From the NCBI GenBank assembly GCA_028554645.1, contig JAQOOI010000074.1:62001-126000 (forward strand): a DNA stretch of 64,000 bases. Direction: 5' to 3'. Origin of the DNA: Omphalotus guepiniiformis. Taxonomy: Eukaryota; Basidiomycota; Agaricomycetes; Agaricales; Omphalotaceae. Positions 45,868-56,071 of this stretch are shown here, piece by piece. The notes below the pieces were generated by a model. That model ran no database searches, had not been told where the DNA came from, and saw only the letters and a list, made by a program, of their open reading frames with translations. The position numbers and the translations under genes are program-made. The stretch's first letter is position 1. Each line of letters opens with the position of its first letter.

Positions 45868-47439
45868 CTTTCTTTCCCAAAACAAAAAAGGGGGACGTTC
45901 CAAATCTTCCTTTCACACCCACATTTGCCGTCCGAAATCACCGCTTTCTGTTTTGTTGTGCTGCTGTCTATCTATGCGATACATTACTATACTCTTGTAT
46001 TTACCGTGGTCCTTCAACGACGGACCCCTCCAAGGACTTCCCCGGAAGCGTTGCGGTCTTCTTGGTCTTGTATTCACTTTCTCTTGTCGTCTAATAATCT
46101 GGGGGTATGTAATCTAAATTCCGCTGTTGAACAGGGAACACTCGCTTCAATATTGGTTCCTCATTATACTACTTTACTTGCTTAGATCTGGTATATAGAT
46201 AAATGACATTGTCTCCTGGTAACAAAGTGCGATTCGTAGCTCTCAACAACCCTTGACCTTGAACGCAGGCCTAACTGGGCTCGATGTGACACCGCCCAGT
46301 GCGAAGGGCATCATATGGGAGCGGAGGGGGAGACAATTGATAGATAGCTCCCCGCGTTGATGTCCGAAAAAATGCTGGCAGGCTACTCAGTTCTCAGTAA
46401 TACTTACTCAGTCTGAGACTAAACTCAAGTCGTTGACCCACAATGAATACTTCCATCGAAGATCCTAGGAGAAATCTATGCACTTACAGGAATTAGTCGG
46501 AGCCGAATTTAAGTAATGATAAGTGGACTAGTGAAATACCAGAAAGAGACTTTTCCGAACATATTTAATAGAGTTCTGACCGCGCAGTTTTAAAGTTCAT
46601 AGGAATCAGGATATTATTCCCCAACAAATGTCCGCGAAACTCAGGATCGCGGGTGGTACCTACTGCTACCGAGCGTCGACACTTAACCGGGCACACTAAT
46701 TCGTTATTTGACCGCGGGCCAATCATTGCTATTCTCTAGGGTCGTCTGAATGAACGGAAACAGCAGAGAGCATGTTAAAGAAGCTGACCATTAAGCAGAT
46801 CCAATACTTGTACATACTTATTATTGGCCTAACCAATCTCATCCCTAATCGCATCGTAAACGGTGAACTCGTTGAGTCAAGCGTCATTGAACCTCTGTGA
46901 GTTCACAACACCCTTTTGACCAGAAGTATTTTAATATACCCCTTGGCGCCAATCATACACGCCGAAAGATTTCAATTCGTTGAGATTAAACACGTTGAAC
47001 GGACAAGAATAACGTTCTTTGCTAGTCACCGCAAATACCGGATGTTCTCGCAACCCTTCTACGCTGCCCTAATCACATCGCTTTTTGTAGTCCATAGCAG
47101 GACCTTAACGAGTGGTGTGCCTTTACAGGACCTGATGAACCAATGAGAACAAGCACTTGTCCAGTCAAGATAAATGCTAGTTCGAAGTTCCGAGAAAGTG
47201 CAACTCGAGGCGAGGACCCTGCAAATATTGAAGTGCCCTAAACGTAACACTGCACTCCTTGGCTCGAAATTTGTCCTAATACAGCATACACCGTTCTAAT
47301 CCCATGAGGAAGATTCCGAAAGACCATATAGACGATGGACGTGAACATCTGTGAACTGAGTTACACGTCAAAAACAGGCGGAATGATTGAGCAAATACGA
47401 ACACTTCACTCCGGGCATGGTGGGAACACAGAGTGGATT
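45868..47439. other. Convergent intergenic region, about 1.6 kb
   Basis: No supported gene between the C2H2 gene and CWC24, whose 3' ends face each other. Composition is mixed and no repeats stand out. Confidence 0.45.
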
Positions 47440-48571
47440 TCACTCCTCCTCATCATCAGTATCAGATCCACCACCAGATTCTTCTTCCCTGGTTTCGGTG
47501 GCCAATCCTTCTATCTCAACATGACCACCAGAATCGCTATCTCCATCCTCTTTTTGCTCCTTTTCCTGCCTCTTCTTGTTAACCTTTGCAATGATTTTAT
47601 CTGCACGGTTGAAGATACCACCAGTAGGCGCATTACAGGCCGCACATTTGGGAGTTTTGGCGAAACGCTTGATAGCACAGGCGGAGCAGAAGTAATGCCC
47701 GCAGCGCGTAACGATTGGATCGGTATAGTGTTTACGGCAAATGAGGCACGCAAATGGAATATCCTCTTCGTCTGAGTCAGAATCAGATTCAGAATCCTCA
47801 ACCTGCTTTTTCGGGTTCTCTGCTAGCTTGTCTAGCTGCCAGCCAGCAAGATCTGTCGTAAGATTTCAAAATCAAAGTCAATGGAAATTCGTGAATAAGC
47901 CAATTCCATCCTTACATGTTCCTCGGTCGTGAAGGAATTTGCATGTATCACCGAAACCACAGTACCCCGTTTCTGCAAGTTATTGAAATTTAGTGTCTCG
48001 TGAAGCAATTATTCGAACACGCGGCGTCCTCACCCTTATAATCCTTACACACATCCGGCTGGTAATCAACAATGGTGACCGTTCGAATCGTATTTGTACT
48101 TCTCTGGGGCCCCACACGCATGGCTTTTGGTATTTCGGTATTCTTCTTGATGTGAGACTTGTACGCGTTTTGACCTCTATACTTCCCATCGTCAGGTATT
48201 TCTTCTTCCTCTTCCTGTCCTTTCTCCTTAATCCGCCGCTTAGACATCAACTCATCCAACTCGTCACCGGCCAAAATATCCATAGCAGCGTTTATATGTG
48301 AACCAGCTGAAGTCCATTTCACGTCAGGGCCTTCCTTCTCCGGTGCATCTGAGTCATCAAGTTCTCTCTCAGTTAGCTTGCGTTTTGTCCCTGCACTGAG
48401 AAGATTCGATGAAGACTTCTTTGTCGGCAGAACGACTTCAGATTTCGACGAAGATGCTGCGGAGGTAGACTGTGCGCCAGAACCCGAAGGAGAAGCAGAG
48501 CGTTTGCGCGACGTAGTCGGGCGCGATTTACCCTTTTTGAAAAAAGGAACCTTTACTTCAGCAGAGGACAT
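47440..48571 (-). CDS. cwc24: Pre-mRNA splicing factor CWC24 (RNF113-type)
   Basis: Spliceosome component that binds the 5' splice site before the first catalytic step. Three exons: 48571-48034, 47972-47916 and 47852-47440, 335 residues. A CCCH finger spans the exon 1/2 join ([20 protein letters not shown]). A RING follows at about residue 235 ([20 protein letters not shown], then CSACAIKRF and CAAC). The linker [11 protein letters not shown] is typical of the family. The N-terminal part is basic/Ser-rich and the tail acidic. All introns are canonical, which is of note because other genes here have odd introns. Confidence 0.95.
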
Positions 48572-49764
48572 GGTGGTTAGAATCAGAGGCGTAGCCAGAG
48601 CTGAGCAACGCCGACCTCTGTTCCCACGTCACTTTGATTAGGTAAGTCGTTTGGTTAGTCATGCCTTCATCATCTGTGTTCATCGTCTGAGCCATTGATG
48701 CGCAGAGTAACGGTGAACATTGCGAAAGATGAGGAATGATTAATGAGGAAACAACGATATAAATACGTTTCTTTCTTTCTTTCTTTCTTTTTACCATCCT
48801 TCACGCCGCTCATAGTCTCTTTGACAACGCCAGTCTAGATTCTTCAATCCGCGACTCACGGTTTGATGCAGCCATTGTAATATTCGACTCTCATGCATTA
48901 ACAGCAATGTCATTATTATTGGAATCTGTTCTGCCGGGCATTGGGACTTTGACGCTGTCAAAAGGCCATTTACAGTATAGCTCGCTGACTAAAAACAACT
49001 AATTCGAATTCGAAGCTGCCTCTCCCGGTTGGCAGTTTCTGCCGTGAATAGCGAAGGCTTCTTTACGCGAGTCCCATCGGCATCCTTGGGGATTATCTCA
49101 TGCACATGTAGTAGGGAGTTTGTGCTCTAAATCAGAGCAACTTTCTCAACCATTGTGTCCTCCAGTCCTGTCCGTCCTCTTTCTATTCAATGGCCCAACC
49201 TCAAATTTCGGCAGACGGAGATCGTTATCGATGAAGTTTAGCAGCCGGGAGCCGCTGGTACCTGTTTCCGGTAATTCCGTTGAAATTCCTTACTTTGATC
49301 ATCGATATGCATATTGACCTATTTCTCCAGCCCTGGACTTCAAAGCTCCAATTCTCGAAGCTCGAAACTTGCGGGAGCGCACGCAGTGCACTGTACTACA
49401 GATGTTCGATATACTTTGAGCGTCTGAATGCACGCAGAAGGCAAAGTGCAGTTTACCAGTTTACCAGGCCTCTCCGCATTTGGCCGCGCCCATCATTTTG
49501 CTGGCCGGCAAGTGCATATGCGCAGGTGCTTTGTAAGGCACCTGAGTCAGAGCGACATATGACCAATTCCACAATGTCGTGTATGATCCTTTTATCTTTT
49601 TTCAGCCTCGCATCAATTTTACATATTCTATAGGGTACATATTCTCCAGGCATACCGTATCGGCTTATCCTTCCACCACCACGTCGCCAAGAGACGTTCA
49701 AGCAGCGATACGCTGATTCACCGTCTTATCATCCTTCGAACGTCTCTTGTTCCTGCTGAGGCTT
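48572..49764. promoter_or_regulatory. Divergent intergenic region between cwc24 and the bZIP gene
   Basis: About 1.2 kb holding both promoters. A (TTTC)n microsatellite lies at 48768-48792, about 200 bp upstream of the cwc24 start. No gene was found. Confidence 0.5.
48768..48792. repeat. (TTTC)n microsatellite
   Basis: About five perfect TTTC units ending in a T run. Confidence 0.85.
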
Positions 49765-50685
49765 ATGCCTTCTCACTTACATGGTCTAAACATCGTTCAT
49801 CCAGTCCAGTCGGACCTGGATTCACAGGATTTATTAGCAGGACCTTTCCCCGATCTGTCTCTTTGGACACACCTTCCTTTTGAGTCCGAAGACAGCCCGA
49901 GTTCAGCTCTACCGAACGATGAAAAATATGGGAAGGTTATGGAGGAGGAGGACGTCGACGGTCGCGCGGTCAAAGCAACTGCTATGCACGATGGCCATGT
50001 GAACGTTGTCACCGGAACGAATGTAGGAGACGATAAGCAGCAACAACAGTCTTCTCAATCCGCAATGCAACCGCAGCTTGACTTCTCTACCCTGTTAAGT
50101 GCCTTCGGCCTTGACCCAATGGCACTCGCTCAGCAGTTACAGCCAGTCCAGCAGAGCTCACCTTCGCTCGCCCAGCTTTTGGCATTGCATTCGAACAATT
50201 CGGTCAATCCAATGTCGTACTATCCTCAGCCTACTCCACCCGTAGCCTCCGATCAGTCGCAGACCAACTCTTCTCGTCCTTCCGTTTCATCGGAAGACGC
50301 GTCCGCACCTTCTCTTCCCCCCGCTAAACGTGCTCGTACTCGCAAATCATCTATGTCCACCTCCGATTCCCCGACGGACGCGTCGCCTGACCCATCTGTC
50401 ACACCGTTATCTGCGTCTGAAGATAAGCGCAGAAGAAACACTGCAGCTAGTGCACGATTTAGGCTGAAGAAGAAAGAGAGAGAGGTCGCTCTTGAGACTA
50501 AGGCGAAGGAGCTAGAGTTGAAAGTCAGTGAGTTGGAGCGGGAGTGTGAGGGTCTTCGCCGGGAGAATGGTTGGCTGAAGGGTCTGGTCGTTGGAGTAAC
50601 AGGTGCTGCCCAATCTAACAGTGCAGTACAGAATACTACCGCTATGGCAGGTGTCAAGCGGTCTCGAGAGGCCGAAGCAGTATGA
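49765..50685 (+). CDS. bZIP transcription factor, CYS3/MetR/Zip1-like
   Basis: Single exon, 306 residues. The basic region RRRNTAASARFRLKKKERE (about residues 222-240) has the N-x-x-A-A-R-F-R signature of the fungal sulfur regulators CYS3/MetR and fission-yeast Zip1, where most bZIPs have C or S and R at these places. A leucine-zipper coiled coil follows (LETKAKELELKVSELEREC). The N-terminal half is acidic and Gln/Ser/Pro-rich, fitting an activation domain, with QQQQSSQ and FSTLLSAFGLDP. A role in sulfur or stress response is inferred from the basic region only. Confidence 0.88.
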   Translation: MPSHLHGLNIVHPVQSDLDSQDLLAGPFPDLSLWTHLPFESEDSPSSALPNDEKYGKVMEEEDVDGRAVKATAMHDGHVNVVTGTNVGDDKQQQQSSQSAMQPQLDFSTLLSAFGLDPMALAQQLQPVQQSSPSLAQLLALHSNNSVNPMSYYPQPTPPVASDQSQTNSSRPSVSSEDASAPSLPPAKRARTRKSSMSTSDSPTDASPDPSVTPLSASEDKRRRNTAASARFRLKKKEREVALETKAKELELKVSELERECEGLRRENGWLKGLVVGVTGAAQSNSAVQNTTAMAGVKRSREAEAV

Positions 50686-51689
50686 ATTTAAATCCACAAT
50701 GTATTTAGTACGCATCATGGTGGCGAACTTTCGCGATCTACGATTGACATTGGACTCGTTGGTGGGGGATGCTGCATTTGTATCGAATGTACATCGTTCT
50801 TTATGCTTAATCTACTTTTCACTCTGATCCTAGTAAGTACCCAGTAACCCATCGTATTCACGTACAAGTACAAGTAAAATATCTGTTGTAGCCTTACCGG
50901 TAAAAACAATACTGTTCCTCGTCCTCCCATGCTTGGTAATGACGCAATCCAGCTTCTGAATTGCACAACACTCTCGAACCGACTGTCCGATATTTCAGAT
51001 CAGAAAGGTACCATCTGCATGCAGTGCATTGGAGTGTGGACTAATGCGCATGCGCGGAGTCTACAGGAGGGGACCAGGAAGGACTAGGAGGGGCTATGAG
51101 GAGCCCCGCCATATTCCGGCAGCAACGCAGAACGTCAAATACGGCCCGAATCGTTGTCGTCAAGCAGCTATCCTCTACACTTACTGCCGCTGGTGAGCAG
51201 CAATTTTACAAATACCCCATACATGGACAAGCGCTTCAACTTACTGTATACGTCGAGTCCAGCCCTTCCCCTTCTTGGTAACGATAACTTTGTATGAAGG
51301 GAGACACGCTGATACCAAGGACAGTGGTGGGGAAGCCAGCTGGCCAGCTGACCACGGGGTACTTACTGCTTGGACGGCAGAAAAGAATTAGAGGCTAGAG
51401 CTCCCAGCCTGAGCTGAACAAGGATAGATAATTGCCACCTGACACCTTGCATAGTTAGAGAGCACATGCGGGAACGAGGGAAAGGTTGTCGTCACCGTAT
51501 CGCTTCGTTGCTGATCCCTTTAGAATTGTACACTAATTGTCCTTATACAGTCCTTTACGAACAAGCTGCTGATGTTCGATTTTGTGATCACAGACGTTAT
51601 ATCAAATAGGATGCAAGCATGAAGCGATATTAGGAGCTCACGTAGTACGCCGTTTAAACGTCCGACCTCCTCTGAGGGCGTCAGCTTGC
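50686..51689. other. Intergenic, about 1 kb
   Basis: No supported gene. A short hairpin GGGGCTATGAGGAGCCCC lies near 51088-51105. Confidence 0.4.
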
Positions 51690-52052
51690 TCACTTCACCT
51701 CACTGCTAGCAGTATACCGAGCACTTCCAACATATTCACCCACGAAAGGTGTGTGGATGAAGCCTTTGTCCTGTAAACCTCAGCAACTTTCGCACTGAAG
51801 ACCCTTACGTACCTTTATCTTCAAAAGGAGAACTTCAATCATGGGTATGTATCCCACAAGAAGAACATCCATCGTTCTCTTTCCGGTCCGGAAACTAAAC
51901 ATCAGTAATGACATCGTATTTAATCCCCTATTCAATCCCTTCACGTAGGTGGGTGCTTCTGTGCAAGAAATTGTGGGGTTAACGTCAAAGAAATCGAAAT
52001 TGGTCTCGTAAAGTGAGCTTCCAGGCACGTAATCCGGGTCCGGAAAAACCAT
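51690..52052 (-). CDS. Possible small membrane protein (DUF4267-like) or relic
   Basis: Two exons, 52052-51813 and 51770-51690, joined by a GTACGT-TACAG intron, 106 residues. The start MVFPDPDYVPGSSLY and the hydrophobic segment YVKGLNRGLNTMSLLMFSF / TMDVLLVGYIPMIEVLLL recall the DUF4267 pattern, in which a Y-VKG-RD motif precedes paired helices. The conserved Arg-Asp reads Asn-Arg here, and the protein is shorter than the family. It may be a decayed copy or a chance frame. Confidence 0.35.
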
Positions 52053-52733
52053 AGCGAATGCGTCTTATCTGCAGACAGTGGTCATTGCATTACTAGTGTT
52101 GGAAACTTGAAGGGAGGTGGGTCGGACGGAACATTGCAAAACGGAGCGGACGATAGTGCACGCGACAATCACAGTGGCAGGATGCAATGAAGGATACTTA
52201 ATTTGATAAGGCTTGAAAGCAAAAACCGGAACATGCGCCGGAGACTGGGAGCAGACGAGCGACGCAATTAGAGTGCCTCCTTTGGTCCATTTCATCTAGT
52301 CCGGAGATCTTCATTCTACATGAATTTATCGTATAGCCCTGATATGAGTTTGTAAATGCCGATCCCGATGCCCGAAATGGTCCAAAAGGGCTAAGAGCAA
52401 ATGTCAAGCAAATGTGTTGGTTTCGGGGTCAAAGCAGGCCTTGCGCAGTATATCAATCACGTGACCTTTACATTGGCAGTCAATGCTAACAACTACAAAT
52501 AAGCAATTTATACACTGCCCTGCCGCCTGCGTTTCGCCATGGAGAATGGCTATGTCCTGTAACATCTTGTCGCCAATTCAAACGATGAAACGACGGTCTC
52601 GTACCGGTTTATTCTGATTTGATTGCGTTGCTGGCACATGCATACTTAAAGGCGTTGGGAGCAACGTTGATTGGACTTTGGAGCTGGCCTCCTCGACCTT
52701 TTTCTGCGAAAAAGCCTACATACGATCGTCAAG
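52053..52733. other. Intergenic upstream of the Ser-rich secreted protein
   Basis: About 680 bp, no supported gene. A TACTTAAA box lies near 52643, about 90 bp before the next start. Confidence 0.4.
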
Positions 52734-53687
52734 ATGCCTTTCGGACTAAGAAATGTTGCTTTGTGTTTCTCTATTGCTGCCTATGGTGTATTACTTGCGG
52801 ATGCGGCACCTCACGGTGACGATGCATTCAGGGCTGCTCCTCCGATGATTACTGCCCCTCCGAGCGTTTCGAGTATGTCCTTGGTATTTTCCTTTTTCTT
52901 TTCTTTTTCACTTACTCTGTTTTTCTCAGAGAGACAAGTCGACGCATCGGCGCTGGACAGCGCGCAGTCGTACCTCTCCTCCTGCGTCAATCATTGCACA
53001 GATGTTGTGCAAGTAGGTCTCGTCAGCGCTCGTATAGCCATGAATGCCGCCGATACCTTCTGCAATGATTATGGGGATAAACCAGGAAATTCAAGATGTT
53101 TCGTGAGTTTCTCCCTTTTCTAGCAGTTCACTGTCCTGATTGTGTTGCATTAACAACTGTAGTGCGGTAACTACGTCCAAAATGATACCGCTGTCGGCTC
53201 TTCTGTTTCTGCGTGTGCCGTCTCGTCGTGTACAAACGTACTGAAGGACGCTCAGACCTTCCTTGAATTCCCTTCTGGATACATGTCGACCTTCCTCAAC
53301 GGCCTTAGTTCAGTACAATGCGATCAGCGTATGTTCCCGGCTATTCAATATACAGGACCTGTATCTGCCCCGACGCCCACATCGTCAGTGACAAGTCGAA
53401 GTAGTAGTGCATTACCAAGTTCGACGAGCTCTTCAAGCTTATCTACGTCTATCTCTTCAAGTTCCTCGTCTGCCTCTACGAGCTCATCTGCGGGATCTAG
53501 CTCTACTTCATCTTCGAGCTTCCATTCATCTGCTTCATCTGCTTTTTCCTCCTCGTCTACGAGTGCTACCCCTACTCGCTCCAACGCGGCTTCGCCTAAT
53601 ACGTATCCGATGGACTCATTCACGTCCTTCCTTGCGATGGCTTTCATTTCTGTCGTGTCGCTTGCCAGTGGAGTAGCATTACTCTGA
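52734..53687 (+). CDS. Secreted Cys-containing protein with Ser-rich tail and probable GPI anchor
   Basis: Family not recognised. Three exons: 52734-52872, 52930-53102 and 53163-53687, 278 residues. A signal peptide (residues 1 to about 26, ending LLADAAP) is followed by a domain of about 130 residues with Cys in SSCVNHC, FCNDYG, RCFCG, SACAVSSC and VQCD. About 85 residues made almost only of Ser, Thr and Ala follow. The C terminus is hydrophobic (FLAMAFISVVSLASGVALL) after Asn/Ser residues, the pattern of a GPI signal. It is probably a heavily O-glycosylated wall or surface protein. Confidence 0.82.
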
Positions 53688-54435
53688 TGACTTGACACCA
53701 ACGTCCTGCCGATTCAAATTCTTTAGGGTGAAGTAGGATTCATGATACAGCAGGGTATACAACGTTCATGCGGTGCCATAGCCATCATTCAATGGGGTAT
53801 GGCCTTCACGACCTCGGTCTATAATTGATCTTTTCGCATACAACTTGCCAGTACTCATATTCGGAAATAGAATTGCATGCATATATCTATGGACACCGCT
53901 TTGCAGCGCTTTGCGCGCTATTTCTCTGTTCTTGCAAATCACAGGAAAGCCTACTGAAAGCCTATTGTCAGCTACGTTGAGAAAGGCAGAAACGGTATCT
54001 CCGAAAGCGCGGTCCCTCGGCTACAACATGGATCAAATGATCGACCGCTCGCACATTCCGTGCGGTGCGTGCAGTCAGGGCTTGAACGAAGCTTTGAACG
54101 ATAAACAATGTCTGCGAGCCTGGGTACGTAGGTACAAGTTACAAACAATTTCTAGAAATTCATTTATCCTACTCAGGTGCGGACAGCTTGCATATGAGCA
54201 AAACGCAATGATTTGGTATCTTCGGTAGTAAGCAACTTGCCCGTTCGAACTACATGACTCTAACTCTCAAATCAAAATTTACAGCTTCCCCGAGCACTGC
54301 TTTCCAACGACCAAAGTTCAAGCGTCCCCATAGTAAGTAGAACTTGATGAGATAGCCGTGCGAGCTCGTACGGGGGATATAATAGGAGATAACTCATCAT
54401 TTGCACAGCAAATCCTGGGTGCAAGGATGAGTTCT
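53688..54435. other. Intergenic
   Basis: About 750 bp between two secreted-protein genes. A 127-codon frame at 53845-54228 has no family features. Confidence 0.4.
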
Positions 54436-54578
54436 GAATACTGAGCGCTGGTATATAATCGTGAAGCGAATCGAATATTGGTTCTTCACGCCGGTCGTTC
54501 CACTACAACCACCTCGTCTAGATCGCGCAGGTCGCTTTCTTTTGGACAATACTGCCCATTTCCAACGAAAACTACGAT
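54436..54578 (+). promoter_or_regulatory. Promoter of secreted paralogue 1
   Basis: A TATATAA box lies at 54452-54458. TGAGCGCT, CCGGTCGTT (54491-54499) and GCGCAGGTCGC (54525-54535) recur in the same order upstream of paralogue 2 at nearly the same distances from the start codon. Confidence 0.65.
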
Positions 54579-56015
54579 ATGTATGGAGTTACCGTATCTC
54601 TGATTATTAGCCTCCACGCTCTTTCCTCCTTCGCGCTGCCCACTCCCCGAAATGGCAGCCAGGTTTCCACCCAGGATCCCACACAGTCGCTCCAGCAATT
54701 CATGCAGGCAGCTTTGTCTACCTACCTCGCAAGCCAGGGAGTGAACCGTACCTTCTCCGCTCTCGACAGTTGGCAACCCGTCTCCACTACTGGAACGTCC
54801 CAGGAGCTTGTCAATAATGCTCTGTTTGAGCTTACAGACCAGCAGGTCAACCTCGCCAATCAAAAAGGACCTAGTGTGTCCTTCTCCACGTTGTATGTGG
54901 AGTTCATACAACAGCTCACGAAGGCGGTCGGGAGCAATGCCGTCTCCAAACAACAGCAGACGGCTATCGAGCAGAGAAAGAATGCTTGGATGATCGCCTG
55001 TCAGCAGAACCTTCCGCAGGAGCTTAACAGCGTTGCAGCCAGCTACGTCGAAACTACGGGGGTACCTCCCAAGAGTAAATCAGATCCGGATTTACTGCAA
55101 TATGCAGCTACGGATCCGTCGTACGGGCAGGCACAAGATGAGTGCCAAGCTGCGTATACGGCTTATCAGGGCGCGTTGGCTTCTGCTTATGGTGTTGACA
55201 ATGCCGTGTACCAGGCAGCTATCAACAACGTTGCAGGCATAATCAACCCGACGACTGCGCTACCGGGAGTCACGATGGCGGTGCAGTCAGGGTTCACCTC
55301 TGGCTCGAAATTTGGGATGTTCAAGCCTTATTATGCTATGCCACTTCTCAATAGTACGATGCAAGCTTGGCAGCAGCAGAGTTCCAAGGATTACGACTTC
55401 ACCTATAGCAGCGCTTCAGAATCCGGTTCGTCTTCTAACACCACTACGCAGGGTGGTGGAGGGTTTCATTTCGCTTGGGAGCGTATTCTCGCGAGTGCTG
55501 ATGCCTCTGCCTCTGGTTCGAAGACAACGACCTCGTCTAATGTACAAGCCAAGTCCATGGTGGTCAAACTGCGTAAAGTGGGGTTAATGTCGATCGACCA
55601 TGGAATTTGGTTGCTCCCAGAGGTCGCGACCCCGTTCATGACAAAACAATCTCCAGACAAAATAACGCAGGAATTCCAACCCACGTTCAATAAGTATTAC
55701 GGTACCGCCGATAAACCTGGGCCTTTGGCCTCGTATAAAGTTGAGGCGCTTGTGGTATACCAGCCATATATCCTCCTTGACTTCGAGACCGCCGAGCAGG
55801 CAAGCAGTACCGCCCAGGTCGCGGCCTCTGGAAGTTTTTGCTTCATTTTCATTTGCGCAGGTGGTAATGGCGGGAAAACCACGACTCAAGTATCGTATCA
55901 GAAGGGCAGCACGCAGGTGGAAATTGGAGATCAAAGCCAAAATCTGAGAATTGCTGGGTATAATTACCAGTTTGCATGGGCACCTGAGTCGCAGTCGACT
56001 CTGCAGGCGTCTTAA
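54579..56015 (+). CDS. Secreted protein of unrecognised family, paralogue 1
   Basis: Intronless coding sequence, 478 residues. Signal peptide, residues 1 to about 19 (LIISLHALSSFA). I do not recognise the family. It shares about half its residues with the gene at 60942. The best conserved parts are DECQAAYTAYQGALASAYG near residue 187, the GSKFG-x2-KPYY block, a TTQGGGG turn, LMSIDHGIW, KPGPL-SYK-ALVVYQP, and a hydrophobic FCFIFICAGG near the C terminus. Four or so Asn-x-Ser/Thr sites and many Ser/Gly/Thr stretches fit secretion. No catalytic motif is apparent. An intron starts one base after the stop codon (56017-56071). Function unknown. Confidence 0.85.
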   Translation: MYGVTVSLIISLHALSSFALPTPRNGSQVSTQDPTQSLQQFMQAALSTYLASQGVNRTFSALDSWQPVSTTGTSQELVNNALFELTDQQVNLANQKGPSVSFSTLYVEFIQQLTKAVGSNAVSKQQQTAIEQRKNAWMIACQQNLPQELNSVAASYVETTGVPPKSKSDPDLLQYAATDPSYGQAQDECQAAYTAYQGALASAYGVDNAVYQAAINNVAGIINPTTALPGVTMAVQSGFTSGSKFGMFKPYYAMPLLNSTMQAWQQQSSKDYDFTYSSASESGSSSNTTTQGGGGFHFAWERILASADASASGSKTTTSSNVQAKSMVVKLRKVGLMSIDHGIWLLPEVATPFMTKQSPDKITQEFQPTFNKYYGTADKPGPLASYKVEALVVYQPYILLDFETAEQASSTAQVAASGSFCFIFICAGGNGGKTTTQVSYQKGSTQVEIGDQSQNLRIAGYNYQFAWAPESQSTLQAS

Positions 56016-56016
56016 G

Positions 56017-56071
56017 GTATGTCATGTCATTGTGTCCTTGAATAACGCAGACCAACCTCTTCCTGTGATAG
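56017..56071 (+). other. Predicted 3'-UTR intron, paralogue 1
   Basis: GTATGT donor one base after the TAA, and GATAG acceptor at 56071 (55 nt). A CAG at 56050 is an alternative acceptor. The position is matched in paralogue 2. Confidence 0.6.

Noticed and set aside
49453..49701. Small frames upstream of the bZIP start as extra exons
   Set aside because: No splice sites connect them to the bZIP frame, and the single-exon model is complete.
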